DNA of 64,000 nt from an uncultured Cohaesibacter sp. (GCF_963662805.1 NZ_OY759850.1:1-64000); one strand, 5' to 3'; positions 34,177-43,279 are shown, counted from the stretch's first letter. The notes: generated by a model from the sequence alone, not told the origin. A program made the numbers and translations.

Positions 34177-35229
34177 ATGACCTCAGTTTCGCTTGATATG
34201 GTCCGCAAGATCTATCCGAACGGGTTTGAAGCGGTCAAACCCTGCAACTTCAAGATCCGCGATGGCGAATTCGTCGTGCTCGTGGGACCGTCCGGCTGTG
34301 GCAAGTCCACCCTGCTGCGCATGATTGCTGGCCTTGAAGAGGTGACAGGCGGCACCATTTCCATCGGCCAGCGCGTCGTCAACGACGTCGATCCGGCCGA
34401 GCGCAACATCGCCATGGTGTTCCAGAATTATGCGCTCTATCCGCACATGACGGTCGAGCGCAACATGGGCTATGGCCTCAAGAACCGTGGCCTGCCGAAA
34501 TCCGAGATCCATGAGAAAGTCGTCAATGCTGCCAAGATGCTCAACCTGACTGACTATCTCGACCGCCGTCCGAGCCAGCTCTCCGGTGGCCAGCGCCAGC
34601 GCGTGGCCATGGGCCGAGCCATTGTGCGCAATCCCGAGTTGTTTCTGTTTGACGAGCCGCTGTCGAACCTCGATGCCAAGCTGCGCAACCAGATGCGCAT
34701 TGAGATCCGTTCGCTGCAACGTCGACTTGGCGTGACCGCCGTCTATGTAACCCACGATCAGATCGAGGCCATGACTATGGCCGACCGCATCATCGTGCTC
34801 AACGAGGGACGCATCGAGCAGATCGGCACCCCGACAGAAATCTACAATCAGCCCGCCTCGACTTTCGTCGCCGGTTTCATGGGTGCACCGCCGATGAACC
34901 TGCTCAAGGCCGGCCGCTCGGAAAGCGGCAGGATCACTCTTGGCAACGGCTTCGATCTGGGTCTGGACCTGCCTGCGGGCGGGCCGGGCGACTTCCTGTT
35001 CGGCGTGCGTCCGGAGGACATCATGGTCAACACCGGTGGCGATGTGATGTTCGATGTCGAGATCGTCGAGGAGCTAGGGGCCAACCATCTCCTCCATGGC
35101 AAACTGGCCGATCAGGATTTTTCGGTCAGTATTCCCAAGCATGTCGCTGCGACAACCGGCCCAGTCTCCGTCGGGGTCAAGCCCGGTGCTGCGCATTTCT
35201 TCTCCAACGAGACCGGGGCACGTCTATGA
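34177..35229 (+). CDS. ugpC: Glycerol-3-phosphate ABC transporter ATP-binding protein UgpC
   Basis: A 350-residue MalK/UgpC-type ATPase. Walker A is GPSGCGKSTL near residue 38, signature LSGGQRQRVAMGRA, Walker B LFLFDEPLSNLDAKL, and switch His in YVTHDQIEAMT. The C-terminal third is the regulatory TOBE region of this subfamily. The stop overlaps the start of the next gene (ATGA at 35226-35229), so the EEP enzyme is translationally coupled to the transporter. Confidence 0.93.
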   Translation: MTSVSLDMVRKIYPNGFEAVKPCNFKIRDGEFVVLVGPSGCGKSTLLRMIAGLEEVTGGTISIGQRVVNDVDPAERNIAMVFQNYALYPHMTVERNMGYGLKNRGLPKSEIHEKVVNAAKMLNLTDYLDRRPSQLSGGQRQRVAMGRAIVRNPELFLFDEPLSNLDAKLRNQMRIEIRSLQRRLGVTAVYVTHDQIEAMTMADRIIVLNEGRIEQIGTPTEIYNQPASTFVAGFMGAPPMNLLKAGRSESGRITLGNGFDLGLDLPAGGPGDFLFGVRPEDIMVNTGGDVMFDVEIVEELGANHLLHGKLADQDFSVSIPKHVAATTGPVSVGVKPGAAHFFSNETGARL

Positions 35230-36218
35230 CATCAGTGGTTTCTCGCCTTCCCGATATCACCGGGGAGGAACGAACGCGCATTCTGGCAACAGAGCGCGTG
35301 CCGGACGCCCATGGAAAATTGCTGGCCGACATCCCGGCCATGACGGCTCTGGAAGCCGGTGGGGCAGGGCAGGCGGGTCGTCTGCCGTCACGCTTCACCG
35401 TCGCCGCGTGGAATATGGAGCGCTGCTATTTCCCGGCCCGCAGCGCAGCAAAGCTGGCTCCGTTCAAACCCTCCATTGTCCTGTTGAGTGAAATGGACAA
35501 TGGCATGGCACGAACCGGCCAGCTCAACACCGCCGCAGAGATGGCCCGGGATCTCGGTATGCACTATGCCTACGGGGTCGAGTTCTACGAGATGGAATTG
35601 GGCAGCCCGATTGAGCTTCCCTACTGCAAGGACGATTTCAACGCATCGGGTTGGCACGGCAATGCCATTCTCTCGTCCGTGCCGTTCGTCAAGCTGGCTC
35701 TCTTCCGCCTTGACGAAAGGGGTCGCTGGTTCTGTGCCGATCACGCCGACGCGTCCGATGAGCCACGTATGGGCGGGCGGATGGCGGTTGCCGCGATCGT
35801 TGACAGCGAAGCCGGATCCGTCTGTGTGGTTTCGACCCATCTCGAAAGCGCGGCAGACTCCGACTATCGCAAGAACGAGTTTGCTTCCCTTCTCGCGTAT
35901 GTGGACGCCTTCGCGCCCGGCCTGCCGGTCATCATTGGTGGTGATCTCAACACCGGCAATCACGTTCCGCCCGACTATGATTGGCGCGGCGAAGCCCTCT
36001 TCGATTTTGCCCGTGACGAGGGATATAGCTGGGATCTGACCCCCGAGGGCATAACCATCCGCAGCAGTCTCATCACGCCGAACAACGACCGGCAGATGAA
36101 GCTCGACTGGTTCTGCACACGCGGACTGGAGGGTGAAGCAGGGCCTTTGCTCAAAGCCATCGACGCGCAGGGCCCATTGTCCGACCACGAATGCATACTC
36201 TGCACAGTGCGGCTCTGA
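35226..36218 (+). CDS. Endonuclease/exonuclease/phosphatase-fold phosphodiesterase linked to ugp
   Basis: A 330-residue metal-dependent hydrolase of the EEP superfamily. Signature residues: Asn and Glu in AAWNMERC, the catalytic Glu in LLSEMDNGM, GWHGNAILSS, VSTHLES, GGDLNTGN, and the closing SDHECI. No signal peptide is visible. Its ATGA overlap with ugpC shows it belongs to the glycerol-phosphate uptake operon. E. coli has UgpQ, a GDPD-fold glycerophosphodiesterase, in this slot, so this enzyme may hydrolyse imported phosphodiesters with an unrelated fold. The substrate is inferred from context only. Confidence 0.82.
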   Translation: MTSVVSRLPDITGEERTRILATERVPDAHGKLLADIPAMTALEAGGAGQAGRLPSRFTVAAWNMERCYFPARSAAKLAPFKPSIVLLSEMDNGMARTGQLNTAAEMARDLGMHYAYGVEFYEMELGSPIELPYCKDDFNASGWHGNAILSSVPFVKLALFRLDERGRWFCADHADASDEPRMGGRMAVAAIVDSEAGSVCVVSTHLESAADSDYRKNEFASLLAYVDAFAPGLPVIIGGDLNTGNHVPPDYDWRGEALFDFARDEGYSWDLTPEGITIRSSLITPNNDRQMKLDWFCTRGLEGEAGPLLKAIDAQGPLSDHECILCTVRL

Positions 36219-36329
36219 TTGGCCTTTGTGGACACTGATGCACAGGTGTCCAGAGTTGATCAGGTTGGCGCGCGACGGGGCGTTGCGTGTGAGCAGGTGC
36301 GAAAAGTGTCTGGAATATCAGACGAATTG

Positions 36330-36357
36330 AAAAGGGTCGCCCCTGAGGCGGCCTTTT
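36330..36357 (+). terminator. Terminator-like hairpin after the ugp operon
   Basis: AAAAGGGTCGCC pairs imperfectly with GGCGGCCTTTT around a short loop, 112 bases past the EEP stop. The T-run is only four long. Confidence 0.55.
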
Positions 36358-36436
36358 GTGCTGGTGTGCGACAGGACGCACGGGCAAAAAAGAAATTTCC
36401 ACCCTTTTCATCTGAACCCAAAAGGGTTTACCTTGA

Positions 36437-36520
36437 GCGCGTGACAGGGGCGCCCGATGCATCGGGCTGAGATTGCACCCTTTGAACCTGAACCAGATCG
36501 TACTGGCGGAGGAAGTCGCG
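36437..36520 (+). ncRNA. TPP riboswitch (THI element)
   Basis: The leader of thiM carries the conserved TPP aptamer parts in order: GACAGGGGCGCCC, GGGCTGAGATTGCACCC, TTTGAACCTGAACCAGATC and GGCGGAGGAAGTC. The ends GCGCGTGAC and GTCGCG form the closing stem P1. It ends 71 bases before the thiM start, so control is probably at the thiM ribosome site or by termination. Thiamine diphosphate binding should shut off the downstream salvage and uptake genes. Confidence 0.95.
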
Positions 36521-36591
36521 GATTTGCCCAGAGTGGCCATTGAGCCCCGGGCGACCCAACGTCATTCCATCCGCCTCAGGAGGATTGAAGA

Positions 36592-37380
36592 ATGACCGAC
36601 TGGGGCCAACACCTCTCTAAAATGCGCGAAACCGCGCCGCTTATCCAGAACATCACCAACTACGTCTCCATGAACATCATGGCCAACGTGCTGCTTGCCG
36701 CCGGCGCGTCGCCCGCCATGGTTCACGCCGAGGAAGAAGCCGCTGAATTCGCCAGCTTCACGTCGGCGCTGACGATCAACATCGGCACCCTGTCCGCGCC
36801 TTGGGTGCGCGCCATGGAAGGTGCCGCCGCCGCTGCCAACAAGGCAGGCACCGTCTGGGTGCTGGATCCGGTCGCGGTTGGTGCGACCGGCTTTCGCCGC
36901 GCGACCGGAACAAAGCTTCTCGAATACAAGCCGACCATCATTCGCGGCAATGCGTCCGAGATCATGGCGCTCGGCGGCATGGTCGCCAGTGGCAAAGGCG
37001 TTGATTCCGCCGACAGCGTGGAAGCGGCAAAGGCCGCAGCCGATGAGCTCGCAAATGCGACTGGCAGCATCGTCGCCGTGACCGGGCCTGAGGATTATGT
37101 CACCGACGGCAGCAAGGCCTTTGTCATCGCCAATGGCCACCCGACCATGCCGCTTGTCACCGCGCTTGGCTGCTCGTTGACGGGCGTTGTCGCAGCCTTT
37201 GCCGTGGGCCAGCCGCCGCTCGATGCGACTGCCGCCGCGCTGGCTTACTACGGCCTTGCCGGTGAGGTGGCCGCAGAGATGGCTTCCGGGCCGGGCAGCT
37301 TCGCGGTCCAGTTCCTCGATGCCCTGCACAACATCACGCCGGAGGCACTTGCCCACGGCGCAAAGGTGCAATTGGCATGA
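36592..37380 (+). CDS. thiM: Hydroxyethylthiazole kinase
   Basis: Phosphorylates the thiazole alcohol for thiamine salvage. The 262-residue ribokinase-like enzyme shows NITNYVSMNIMANVLLAAGASPAM, VLDPVAVGATGFR, IRGNASEIMAL, and the anion-hole motif TALGCSLTGVVAAF. Here the usual catalytic Cys segment reads LGCSLTG. GGAGG precedes the ATG. First gene under the TPP riboswitch; its stop overlaps thiE by four bases. Confidence 0.95.
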   Translation: MTDWGQHLSKMRETAPLIQNITNYVSMNIMANVLLAAGASPAMVHAEEEAAEFASFTSALTINIGTLSAPWVRAMEGAAAAANKAGTVWVLDPVAVGATGFRRATGTKLLEYKPTIIRGNASEIMALGGMVASGKGVDSADSVEAAKAAADELANATGSIVAVTGPEDYVTDGSKAFVIANGHPTMPLVTALGCSLTGVVAAFAVGQPPLDATAAALAYYGLAGEVAAEMASGPGSFAVQFLDALHNITPEALAHGAKVQLA

Positions 37381-37991
37381 ACCTGTCAGTCTACTTTGTG
37401 ACACCGGATAATCCCGCAGAAGCACTCGTCCTCGCCGCCTTGCGCGGCGGGGCGGGTGTTGTCCAGCTGCGGGACAAGCACGCAACCGATGAGGAGATGA
37501 TCGCCAAGGCACTCCGCATCAAGGAGATGACCGACGCCCACAAGGTTCCCCTGATCATCAATGACCGGGTTGCCGTGGCCAAGGCGATTGATGCCGCAGG
37601 CCTTCACATCGGGCAATCGGATGGGGACCCGGTAGTGATGCGTGAAGCCATTGGACCGGACAAGATCCTCGGTCTCTCCATTGAGAACGAGGACCAGCTG
37701 GTCGCAATGAAGGCGCTGCCCGAAGGCACCATCGACTATATCGGTGCTGGCCCCATACGGGCGACGGCAACCAAGACTGACGCCGCCGACCCCATCGGCT
37801 TCGAAGCTCTGGGCCGGATCTGTGAGGCCTCTCCCGTTGCCACCGTAGCCATTGGTGGCATCGGCAAGGCTGACATCGCCGCACTCAAGGCGCTTGGCTG
37901 TGCCGGTCTGTCGGTCGTCTCGGCCATTTCTGCGGCAGAGGATCCTGAAGCTGCAACCCGTGATCTCGTCAAGGAATGGAGCAAGGCATGA
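37377..37991 (+). CDS. thiE: Thiamine-phosphate synthase
   Basis: Joins HMP pyrophosphate and thiazole phosphate to thiamine phosphate. The 204-residue TIM barrel shows GGAGVVQLRDKHATDEEM, LIINDRVAVAKAIDAAGLHIGQSDGD, YIGAGPIRATATKTDA and IGGI, all ThiE hallmarks. The ATGA overlap with thiM (37377-37380) and overlap with thiD at its end show a tight operon. Confidence 0.95.
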   Translation: MNLSVYFVTPDNPAEALVLAALRGGAGVVQLRDKHATDEEMIAKALRIKEMTDAHKVPLIINDRVAVAKAIDAAGLHIGQSDGDPVVMREAIGPDKILGLSIENEDQLVAMKALPEGTIDYIGAGPIRATATKTDAADPIGFEALGRICEASPVATVAIGGIGKADIAALKALGCAGLSVVSAISAAEDPEAATRDLVKEWSKA

Positions 37992-38788
37992 TCCCGAACA
38001 TTCTCTCCATCGCAGGCTCCGACCCGTCCGGTGGGGCCGGTATTCAGGCGGACATCAAATCCATCTCCGCCAACGGTGGCTATGCCATGGCGGTGATTGC
38101 CGCCATGACGGCCCAGAGCACGCAAGGGGTCACCGGCTGGGTGCCGACAGAACCGGATTTCATCAAGGCTCAGATCAAGGCCATCCTCGATGACATCCGG
38201 GTCGATGCCATCAAGATCGGCATGCTCGGAACATCCGAGATCGTCGAAGCGGTGGCTGACGCGCTCAAGGATTGTCCCGCGCCAATCGTGCTCGACACTG
38301 TGATGGTCGCCAAGGGTGGAGACCGATTGCTGCACGAAGATGCGGTCAAGGCCCTCTGCACGTTGTTGCTGCCGCGCGCTCGCATCATCACGCCGAACCT
38401 GCCGGAGGCGACAGACCTCCTCGGCGAGGCTGAGGCATCAAGCCCCAAGGAAATGGAACGACAGGCCCGCGCCCTGCTCGCCATGGGGCCTCATTCGGTC
38501 TTTCTGAAGGGCGGACATCTTGCCGATGCCGAAAGCCCCGATCTGTTCTTGTCAAAGGATCAAATGGAGTGGATGCCGTCCGTCCGGGTCGAGACCAAGA
38601 ACACCCACGGGACCGGCTGCACACTGTCGTCGGCGCTGGCGACCCATCTGGCGCTCAAGGGTGATGAGCTCAGCGCAGCCAAAGCCGCCAAACTCTATAT
38701 CTCAGGCGCCATTGCTGCCGCTGACGGGCTGGATGTTGGACACGGCCACGGGCCGACCGACCACTTCTTTGCCATGAGAACGCAGTGA
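37988..38788 (+). CDS. thiD: Hydroxymethylpyrimidine/phosphomethylpyrimidine kinase
   Basis: Phosphorylates HMP twice to the pyrophosphate used by ThiE. The 266-residue ribokinase-fold enzyme has SIAGSDPSGGAGIQADIKSI at the N-terminus, GMLGTSEIVEAVAD, VLDTVMVAKGGDRLL, TPNLPEATDLLG and the THGTGCTLSSALA active site. I use the ATG at 37988 overlapping the thiE stop; an upstream in-frame codon adds only MEQG. Confidence 0.94.
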   Translation: MIPNILSIAGSDPSGGAGIQADIKSISANGGYAMAVIAAMTAQSTQGVTGWVPTEPDFIKAQIKAILDDIRVDAIKIGMLGTSEIVEAVADALKDCPAPIVLDTVMVAKGGDRLLHEDAVKALCTLLLPRARIITPNLPEATDLLGEAEASSPKEMERQARALLAMGPHSVFLKGGHLADAESPDLFLSKDQMEWMPSVRVETKNTHGTGCTLSSALATHLALKGDELSAAKAAKLYISGAIAAADGLDVGHGHGPTDHFFAMRTQ

Positions 38789-38907
38789 GCGGCAGCAAAC
38801 AGTGAACGTGATCGTTTCTGATCGCGACCAAACAAAATGGACATGCAATCCGTCCCCGACCCTCAAGAGGAGCGAGGGAAGGGACTGACGGAAAAGAGGA
38901 ACTCGAT

Positions 38908-39852
38908 ATGAAAAGACTGATTACCGCTTTGGCTCTGGCCGCCTCGCTCTCGAGTGCAGCCGTCGCAGGCGATGAAAACAAGCTCTCGATCATGCTGGAT
39001 TGGTTCGTCAATCCTGATCATGGCCCGATCATCATTGCGCAGCAGCGCGGCTACTTTGAGGATGAAAATCTCGAGGTGGAGATCATCCCACCCGCCGATC
39101 CGGCTGATCCACCGAAAATGGCCGCCGCCGGTCAGGTCGACCTAGCCATTTCCTACCAGCCCCATCTCTATCTCCAGCATCGCAATTTGCCGGTCATCCG
39201 GGTCGGGACGCTGGTCAACACGCCGCTCTATTGCGTGATGGTGGATGCCGACGGTCCGATCAAGAGCCTTGCCGATCTCAAGGGCAAGCGCATCGGCTAT
39301 TCCGTGCCGGGGATCGAAGAGGCTCTGATGCACCGGATGCTGCGCACCAATGGTGTCGATCCGGCCGATGTGGAGCATGTCACGGTGAACTTTGCGCTGA
39401 CCTCGGCGCTCGCCTCGGGCAAGGTCGATGCCACCTCCGGTGCTTTCCGCAATTTCGAACTGCACCAGATGGAAGCCATTGACCGCAAGGGCAAATGTTT
39501 CAATCCCGAAGATCATGGGGTTCCGATCTATGATGAGCTGATTTACGAGACCAGCGACAAGCGCGTGGACTTCACCAACATCCGCAAGTTCCTGAAGGCC
39601 ACCGCACGGGCGACCGCTGATATCAAGGCCGATCCGGATGGCACTTGGGAAGAGTTCAAGACCTACGCGGATGAGCTCGACGACAAGCTCAATCATGCGG
39701 CCTGGTTCGACACCTATCCCACTTTTGCTGATGATCCGGTCAGCCTTGACGTCAAGCGTTATGCCGATTTTGGCGCCTACATGAAGGAAGTCGGCCTGAT
39801 CGAAGAGGTGCCCGAGGTCAAGTTCATCGCCGTCGATCTCGGAGTGGATTGA
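38908..39852 (+). CDS. thiY: Thiamine-precursor ABC transporter, binding protein (ThiY type)
   Basis: A 314-residue periplasmic binding protein of the NMT1/ThiY family. It has a signal peptide (KRLITALALAASLSSAAVAG) and the typical beginning IMLDWFVNPDHGPIIIAQQRGYF, then AAGQVDLAISYQP and GKRIGYSVPGIEE. Relatives bind N-formyl-4-amino-5-aminomethyl-pyrimidine or related HMP precursors. Lying behind thiMED and the riboswitch, it likely feeds pyrimidine to ThiD. A 119-base gap separates it from thiD. Confidence 0.88.
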   Translation: MKRLITALALAASLSSAAVAGDENKLSIMLDWFVNPDHGPIIIAQQRGYFEDENLEVEIIPPADPADPPKMAAAGQVDLAISYQPHLYLQHRNLPVIRVGTLVNTPLYCVMVDADGPIKSLADLKGKRIGYSVPGIEEALMHRMLRTNGVDPADVEHVTVNFALTSALASGKVDATSGAFRNFELHQMEAIDRKGKCFNPEDHGVPIYDELIYETSDKRVDFTNIRKFLKATARATADIKADPDGTWEEFKTYADELDDKLNHAAWFDTYPTFADDPVSLDVKRYADFGAYMKEVGLIEEVPEVKFIAVDLGVD

Positions 39853-39857
39853 CAGGA

Positions 39858-40562
39858 ATGAACAAGTCCCGGCCCGTTGGCCTCAAAGGAACGATCTCTC
39901 TGGACGGGGTGCCTCTGGTCAAGCCTTTCGTTCTTGACCTCGCACCCGGCTGGACCTGCCTGCTCGGCCCGTCCGGGTCGGGCAAGTCAACCATTCTGCG
40001 CCTGCTCGCCGGTCTCGACACGGGAACCGGGTTTGACGGCTCGGTATCCGTGCCCGACCGGGTCGGCTGGATGGCGCAGAGCGATCTCATGCAGCCGCGC
40101 CTCACCGTGTTGCAGAATGTCATGCTGATCGAAACCCTTGCCGGGCGTCGTCCCGATGAGGCTCGCGCCCATGATCTGCTTTCCCGCGTCGGCCTCGATG
40201 GCTATGGGGCCCGGCTTCCGGCGACCCTGTCCGGAGGCCAACGTCAGCGGGTGGCGCTGGCGCGCACCCTGATGAGCGATGCCGATCTGATCCTGCTCGA
40301 CGAGCCCTTCTCTGCCCTCGATCCGGCGACCCGTGCGACGATGCAGGAGTTGGCTCACGAGCAGTTCGAGGGACGGACGGTGCTGCTGGTCACCCATGAC
40401 CCGACAGAGGCCTTGCGCCTTGGCAGTCGGATCTGGCTTCTGGCGGGGGGCGCGCTCGTTTCCGTGTCGCCCATCGCTGGTGACACGCCCCATGATCTCG
40501 CCGACCCGGCCCTCTCCGCCGAAGCGGCAAACCTGCTGGTCAGCATAAGAGGCGCCGCATGA
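39858..40562 (+). CDS. thiZ: Thiamine-precursor ABC transporter, ATP-binding protein (ThiZ type)
   Basis: A 234-residue ABC ATPase. Walker A is GPSGSGKSTILRL, signature LSGGQRQRVALART, Walker B LILLDEPFSALDP, and His switch LVTHDPTEAL. The ATG at 39858 sits 5 bases after the thiY stop; a TTG at 39849 overlapping that stop, with better GGAG spacing, is an alternative. Its stop overlaps the permease start (ATGA). Confidence 0.88.
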   Translation: MNKSRPVGLKGTISLDGVPLVKPFVLDLAPGWTCLLGPSGSGKSTILRLLAGLDTGTGFDGSVSVPDRVGWMAQSDLMQPRLTVLQNVMLIETLAGRRPDEARAHDLLSRVGLDGYGARLPATLSGGQRQRVALARTLMSDADLILLDEPFSALDPATRATMQELAHEQFEGRTVLLVTHDPTEALRLGSRIWLLAGGALVSVSPIAGDTPHDLADPALSAEAANLLVSIRGAA

Positions 40563-41284
40563 GAAAATTGCTACTGCCCGCCTGTCTTCTGGCTTTCTGG
40601 GAACTCATCACCTATTTCGAATGGCTGCCGCCCTTCATCCTGCCCGGACCCTATGCTGTCGCTGAAGCGCTGGTCACCAAGGCTCCGATGCTGTTCGAGC
40701 ATCTGCTCGTCACCCTGGGCGAGGTGGCGCTCGGCTTCGTCATTGGCTCGTCTCTGGGGTTGATCTTTGCTGTGGTGATGATGCTCTCGCCCGCCATCCG
40801 GCTCAATCTGCGTCCCTTGCTCAATGCCTCGCAGGCCATTCCCGTCTTTGTGCTGGCTCCGATCCTGACCCTCTGGTTCGGCTATGGCATCGAGCCCAAG
40901 GTGGCGATGACCATCCTTCTGATCTTTTTCCCGATCACCTCCGGTCTGCTCGATGGCATGCTCTCAACCCCGGCCTCAACGCTTGATCTTGCCCGCATCG
41001 CCAAGGCGAGCCGTTGGCGCGAACTCATCTGGCTGCGCTTGCCCCATGCCCTGCCGCAATTGAGCGCCAGCATTCGCATTGCCATCACCTATGCCCCCAC
41101 AGGGGCGGTCATCGGGGAATGGGTCGGTGCCTCGAAGGGGCTTGGCTATCTGATGTTGATGGCAAATGCCCGCTCGCGGACTGAACTGATGTTCGCTGCT
41201 CTCGTGCTGGTGGTCGCCATGACCCTTCTGTTGCACAAGAGTGCGGATCTTCTGCTTCGGCGCTTCGTTGACAGTCGGTCCTAG
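40559..41284 (+). CDS. thiX: Thiamine-precursor ABC transporter, permease (ThiX type)
   Basis: A 241-residue inner-membrane permease of the SsuC/TauC/ThiX type with six hydrophobic segments. The cytoplasmic ATPase-contact loop is near LDLARIAKASRWRELIWLRLPHALP. It begins inside the thiZ stop and ends the rightward thiamine cluster. Its TAG stop shares the CTAG tetranucleotide with the stop of the convergent VIT gene. Confidence 0.88.
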   Translation: MRKLLLPACLLAFWELITYFEWLPPFILPGPYAVAEALVTKAPMLFEHLLVTLGEVALGFVIGSSLGLIFAVVMMLSPAIRLNLRPLLNASQAIPVFVLAPILTLWFGYGIEPKVAMTILLIFFPITSGLLDGMLSTPASTLDLARIAKASRWRELIWLRLPHALPQLSASIRIAITYAPTGAVIGEWVGASKGLGYLMLMANARSRTELMFAALVLVVAMTLLLHKSADLLLRRFVDSRS

Positions 41285-42009
41285 GCGACAAGGACACCGA
41301 CAACATAGGCAACAAGGGCACAGACGCCGCCAACCAGCACCGTCTCGCCAACGCACCGGAGCACATTCTCCCGCGTCGACCACCAGCGCAACAGCCCCAG
41401 ACAGGCAAGTGCTCCGAAGGTGGAGGCAACCGACAGGAAGAACACGGTCGGCGTTGGATCGAACAAGAAATAGGGCGCAAGGGGAATGGAGCCGAAAATC
41501 ACGAAGGACACGAAGGTGACAAGCCCGTCCATGGCGGGGGAAACCTGCCGCATATCGTGCATTTCAAGCTCGTAATTCATCATCAGGTCGGCAACCAGCT
41601 CGGGGCTTTTCATAAGCTCCCGCGCCACCACCCGAGCGGAGTCCGGATCAAGGCCACGCTCGTCCATCATTTGCAGGAGTTCCTCATATTCCTGCTTGGG
41701 ATGGGTCTCGAATTCCTTGAAGACGAATTTGCGTTGGGTGATGTAGAGATCATGCTGGGACCGGGTCGAGAGAAATTCCCCAAGTCCCATGGACACCGCG
41801 TCGGCAAACAGGTTGGCAAGCCCGAACACCAGAACGGCAATTCCGCCGATCTGCGCGGTGCCGCTCAACTGGGCGCCGGCAAAGCCTGCCACAATGGCGA
41901 AGGTCGTGACAATGCCGTCATTGCCACCAAAAACGATCTGCTTGAGAAATTCCTGCACCTGCCCAAGATTGTGCACTTGCCTGCGGTGTTCTTGCCAGTC
42001 GATGGCCAT
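41281..42009 (-). CDS. VIT1/CCC1-family iron/manganese transporter
   Basis: A 242-residue membrane protein of the vacuolar-iron-transporter family. Membrane helix 1 contains GGNDGIVTTFAIVAGFAGA, helix 2 ANLFADAVSMGLGEFLSTRS, and the acidic cytoplasmic insertion (KQEYEELLQMMDERGLD, ARELMKSPEL, MNYELEM) supplies metal-binding Glu and Met residues. Such proteins export or store Fe(II)/Mn(II). The ATG at 42009 (MAIDWQEH) is chosen; ten upstream codons are possible. Its proximity to oxyR/katG fits peroxide and iron homeostasis. Confidence 0.88.
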   Translation of the reverse strand: MAIDWQEHRRQVHNLGQVQEFLKQIVFGGNDGIVTTFAIVAGFAGAQLSGTAQIGGIAVLVFGLANLFADAVSMGLGEFLSTRSQHDLYITQRKFVFKEFETHPKQEYEELLQMMDERGLDPDSARVVARELMKSPELVADLMMNYELEMHDMRQVSPAMDGLVTFVSFVIFGSIPLAPYFLFDPTPTVFFLSVASTFGALACLGLLRWWSTRENVLRCVGETVLVGGVCALVAYVVGVLVA

Positions 42010-42158
42010 CAGTTCCGGTCCTGTGAATAGAGGACGCACCTTGGTCGCTGCCGGTCAAGCCGCCCACCACAGGTGCTATTTGGTCGATAGGGAAACTAGC
42101 AGGATTCGCTGGTTACGGGAGTGATGCATCTCAAGCTGCGACCAATTGCGGCTACCGC

Positions 42159-43106
42159 TCAGGCCCTTTGCTCAACAGGTCTCCTGTTCAACAGACCATC
42201 GGCGCTCTGTGCCTTCTGTTTGAGGCCGATGGTTCGGATGAGATCGGCGATTGCCATAAGCTGGTCCTGCAGCGGGTTCGATTTGCGCCAGACCATGCCG
42301 ATGGCCCGTCTGGGCCGCGGCTCAGGCAAGCGGGCAATCGAGACCGCCGCCGAGCGGCATTCGACACCCACCGCCATCTGCGGGATCAGGGTGACGCCTA
42401 TTCCCGCTCCGACCATTTGCACAAGGGTGGAAAGCGAGCTGCCCTCCATCAGGTTGCGCGGCAGCGACGACATGGTAGAGCAGTAGGAGATGGCCTGATC
42501 CCGGAAGCAGTGACCTTCTTCGAGCAGCAGAAGCCGCATTTCCGTCAGGCGATCCGGAGCGGGCACCGGCTTGTCAGCATCGGCCTCCGAGCGAAGGAGC
42601 ACAAAATCTTCCTCGAACAGCAGTTCTTCATGCAAGGATGCTTCCGAGATAGGCAGGGCGACGATTGCCGCCTCGAGACGCGCGTCGAGAATATCGCGCA
42701 CGAGCTTTTGCGTTTTTGCTTCCCGCGGACGGAGGTCGAGCGCCGGGAACGTCATGGTCAATTGCTTGATGATCTCGGACAGCAGATAGGGCGCAACCGT
42801 GGGAATGACGCCAAAACGGAACTGGCCGGTGAAGGCGCTATTTGACGCACGCACGAGATCTTCCAACTCGTCCACAGATTGTAAAATACCCTGAACGCGT
42901 TCTGCAAAGGCACTACCAAGGGCAGTCAGGTGGATCTTGCGGGCATTTCGCTCGACCAGTGGCGCGCCGATCAAATCCTCCAACTCCTTGATTTGAACAG
43001 ATAAAGCCGGTTGGGTCACGGAGCAGGCTTCTGCCGCTCTGCCGAAGTGGCCAAAGCGGGCGAGGGCATCGAAATAGCGCAGATGCTTCATGGAAAATTT
43101 GTTCAT
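42159..43106 (-). CDS. oxyR: Hydrogen peroxide-sensing LysR regulator OxyR
   Basis: A 315-residue LysR-type regulator. The N-terminal helix-turn-helix includes FGRAAEACSVTQPALSVQIK. The sensing pair is intact: Cys200 and Cys209 in EEGHCFRDQAISYC match C199/C208 of E. coli OxyR in place and spacing. Peroxide oxidises them to a disulfide and the protein activates target promoters. It is divergent from katG, the classical target. Start at 43106 or at Met6 (43091). Confidence 0.94.
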   Translation of the reverse strand: MNKFSMKHLRYFDALARFGHFGRAAEACSVTQPALSVQIKELEDLIGAPLVERNARKIHLTALGSAFAERVQGILQSVDELEDLVRASNSAFTGQFRFGVIPTVAPYLLSEIIKQLTMTFPALDLRPREAKTQKLVRDILDARLEAAIVALPISEASLHEELLFEEDFVLLRSEADADKPVPAPDRLTEMRLLLLEEGHCFRDQAISYCSTMSSLPRNLMEGSSLSTLVQMVGAGIGVTLIPQMAVGVECRSAAVSIARLPEPRPRRAIGMVWRKSNPLQDQLMAIADLIRTIGLKQKAQSADGLLNRRPVEQRA

Positions 43107-43279
43107 TAGATTTTCTTATCGGAAAGGTTAGAAAATGCAATTTTATTTTATCAAATCAGCTCGGTATATTCAACAGTATAGAACAAACACCAGCGTGTGA
43201 GCCTGAAGGGGCCGCTCGCTGGTACCGACTGGCTGAAATTGCGTTTCCGATATAACGAAACCGTCTTCTGGAGGATCAA
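43107..43279. promoter_or_regulatory. Divergent oxyR-katG control region
   Basis: The 173-base gap contains an AT-rich stretch (about 43111-43155) with repeated TTATC/GATAA-type elements (TTATCGG at 43116, TTTTATCAAAT at 43146) and several T-N11-A half sites, as expected of an OxyR site. I cannot align it securely to a consensus, so binding is inferred from gene order. Confidence 0.45.
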
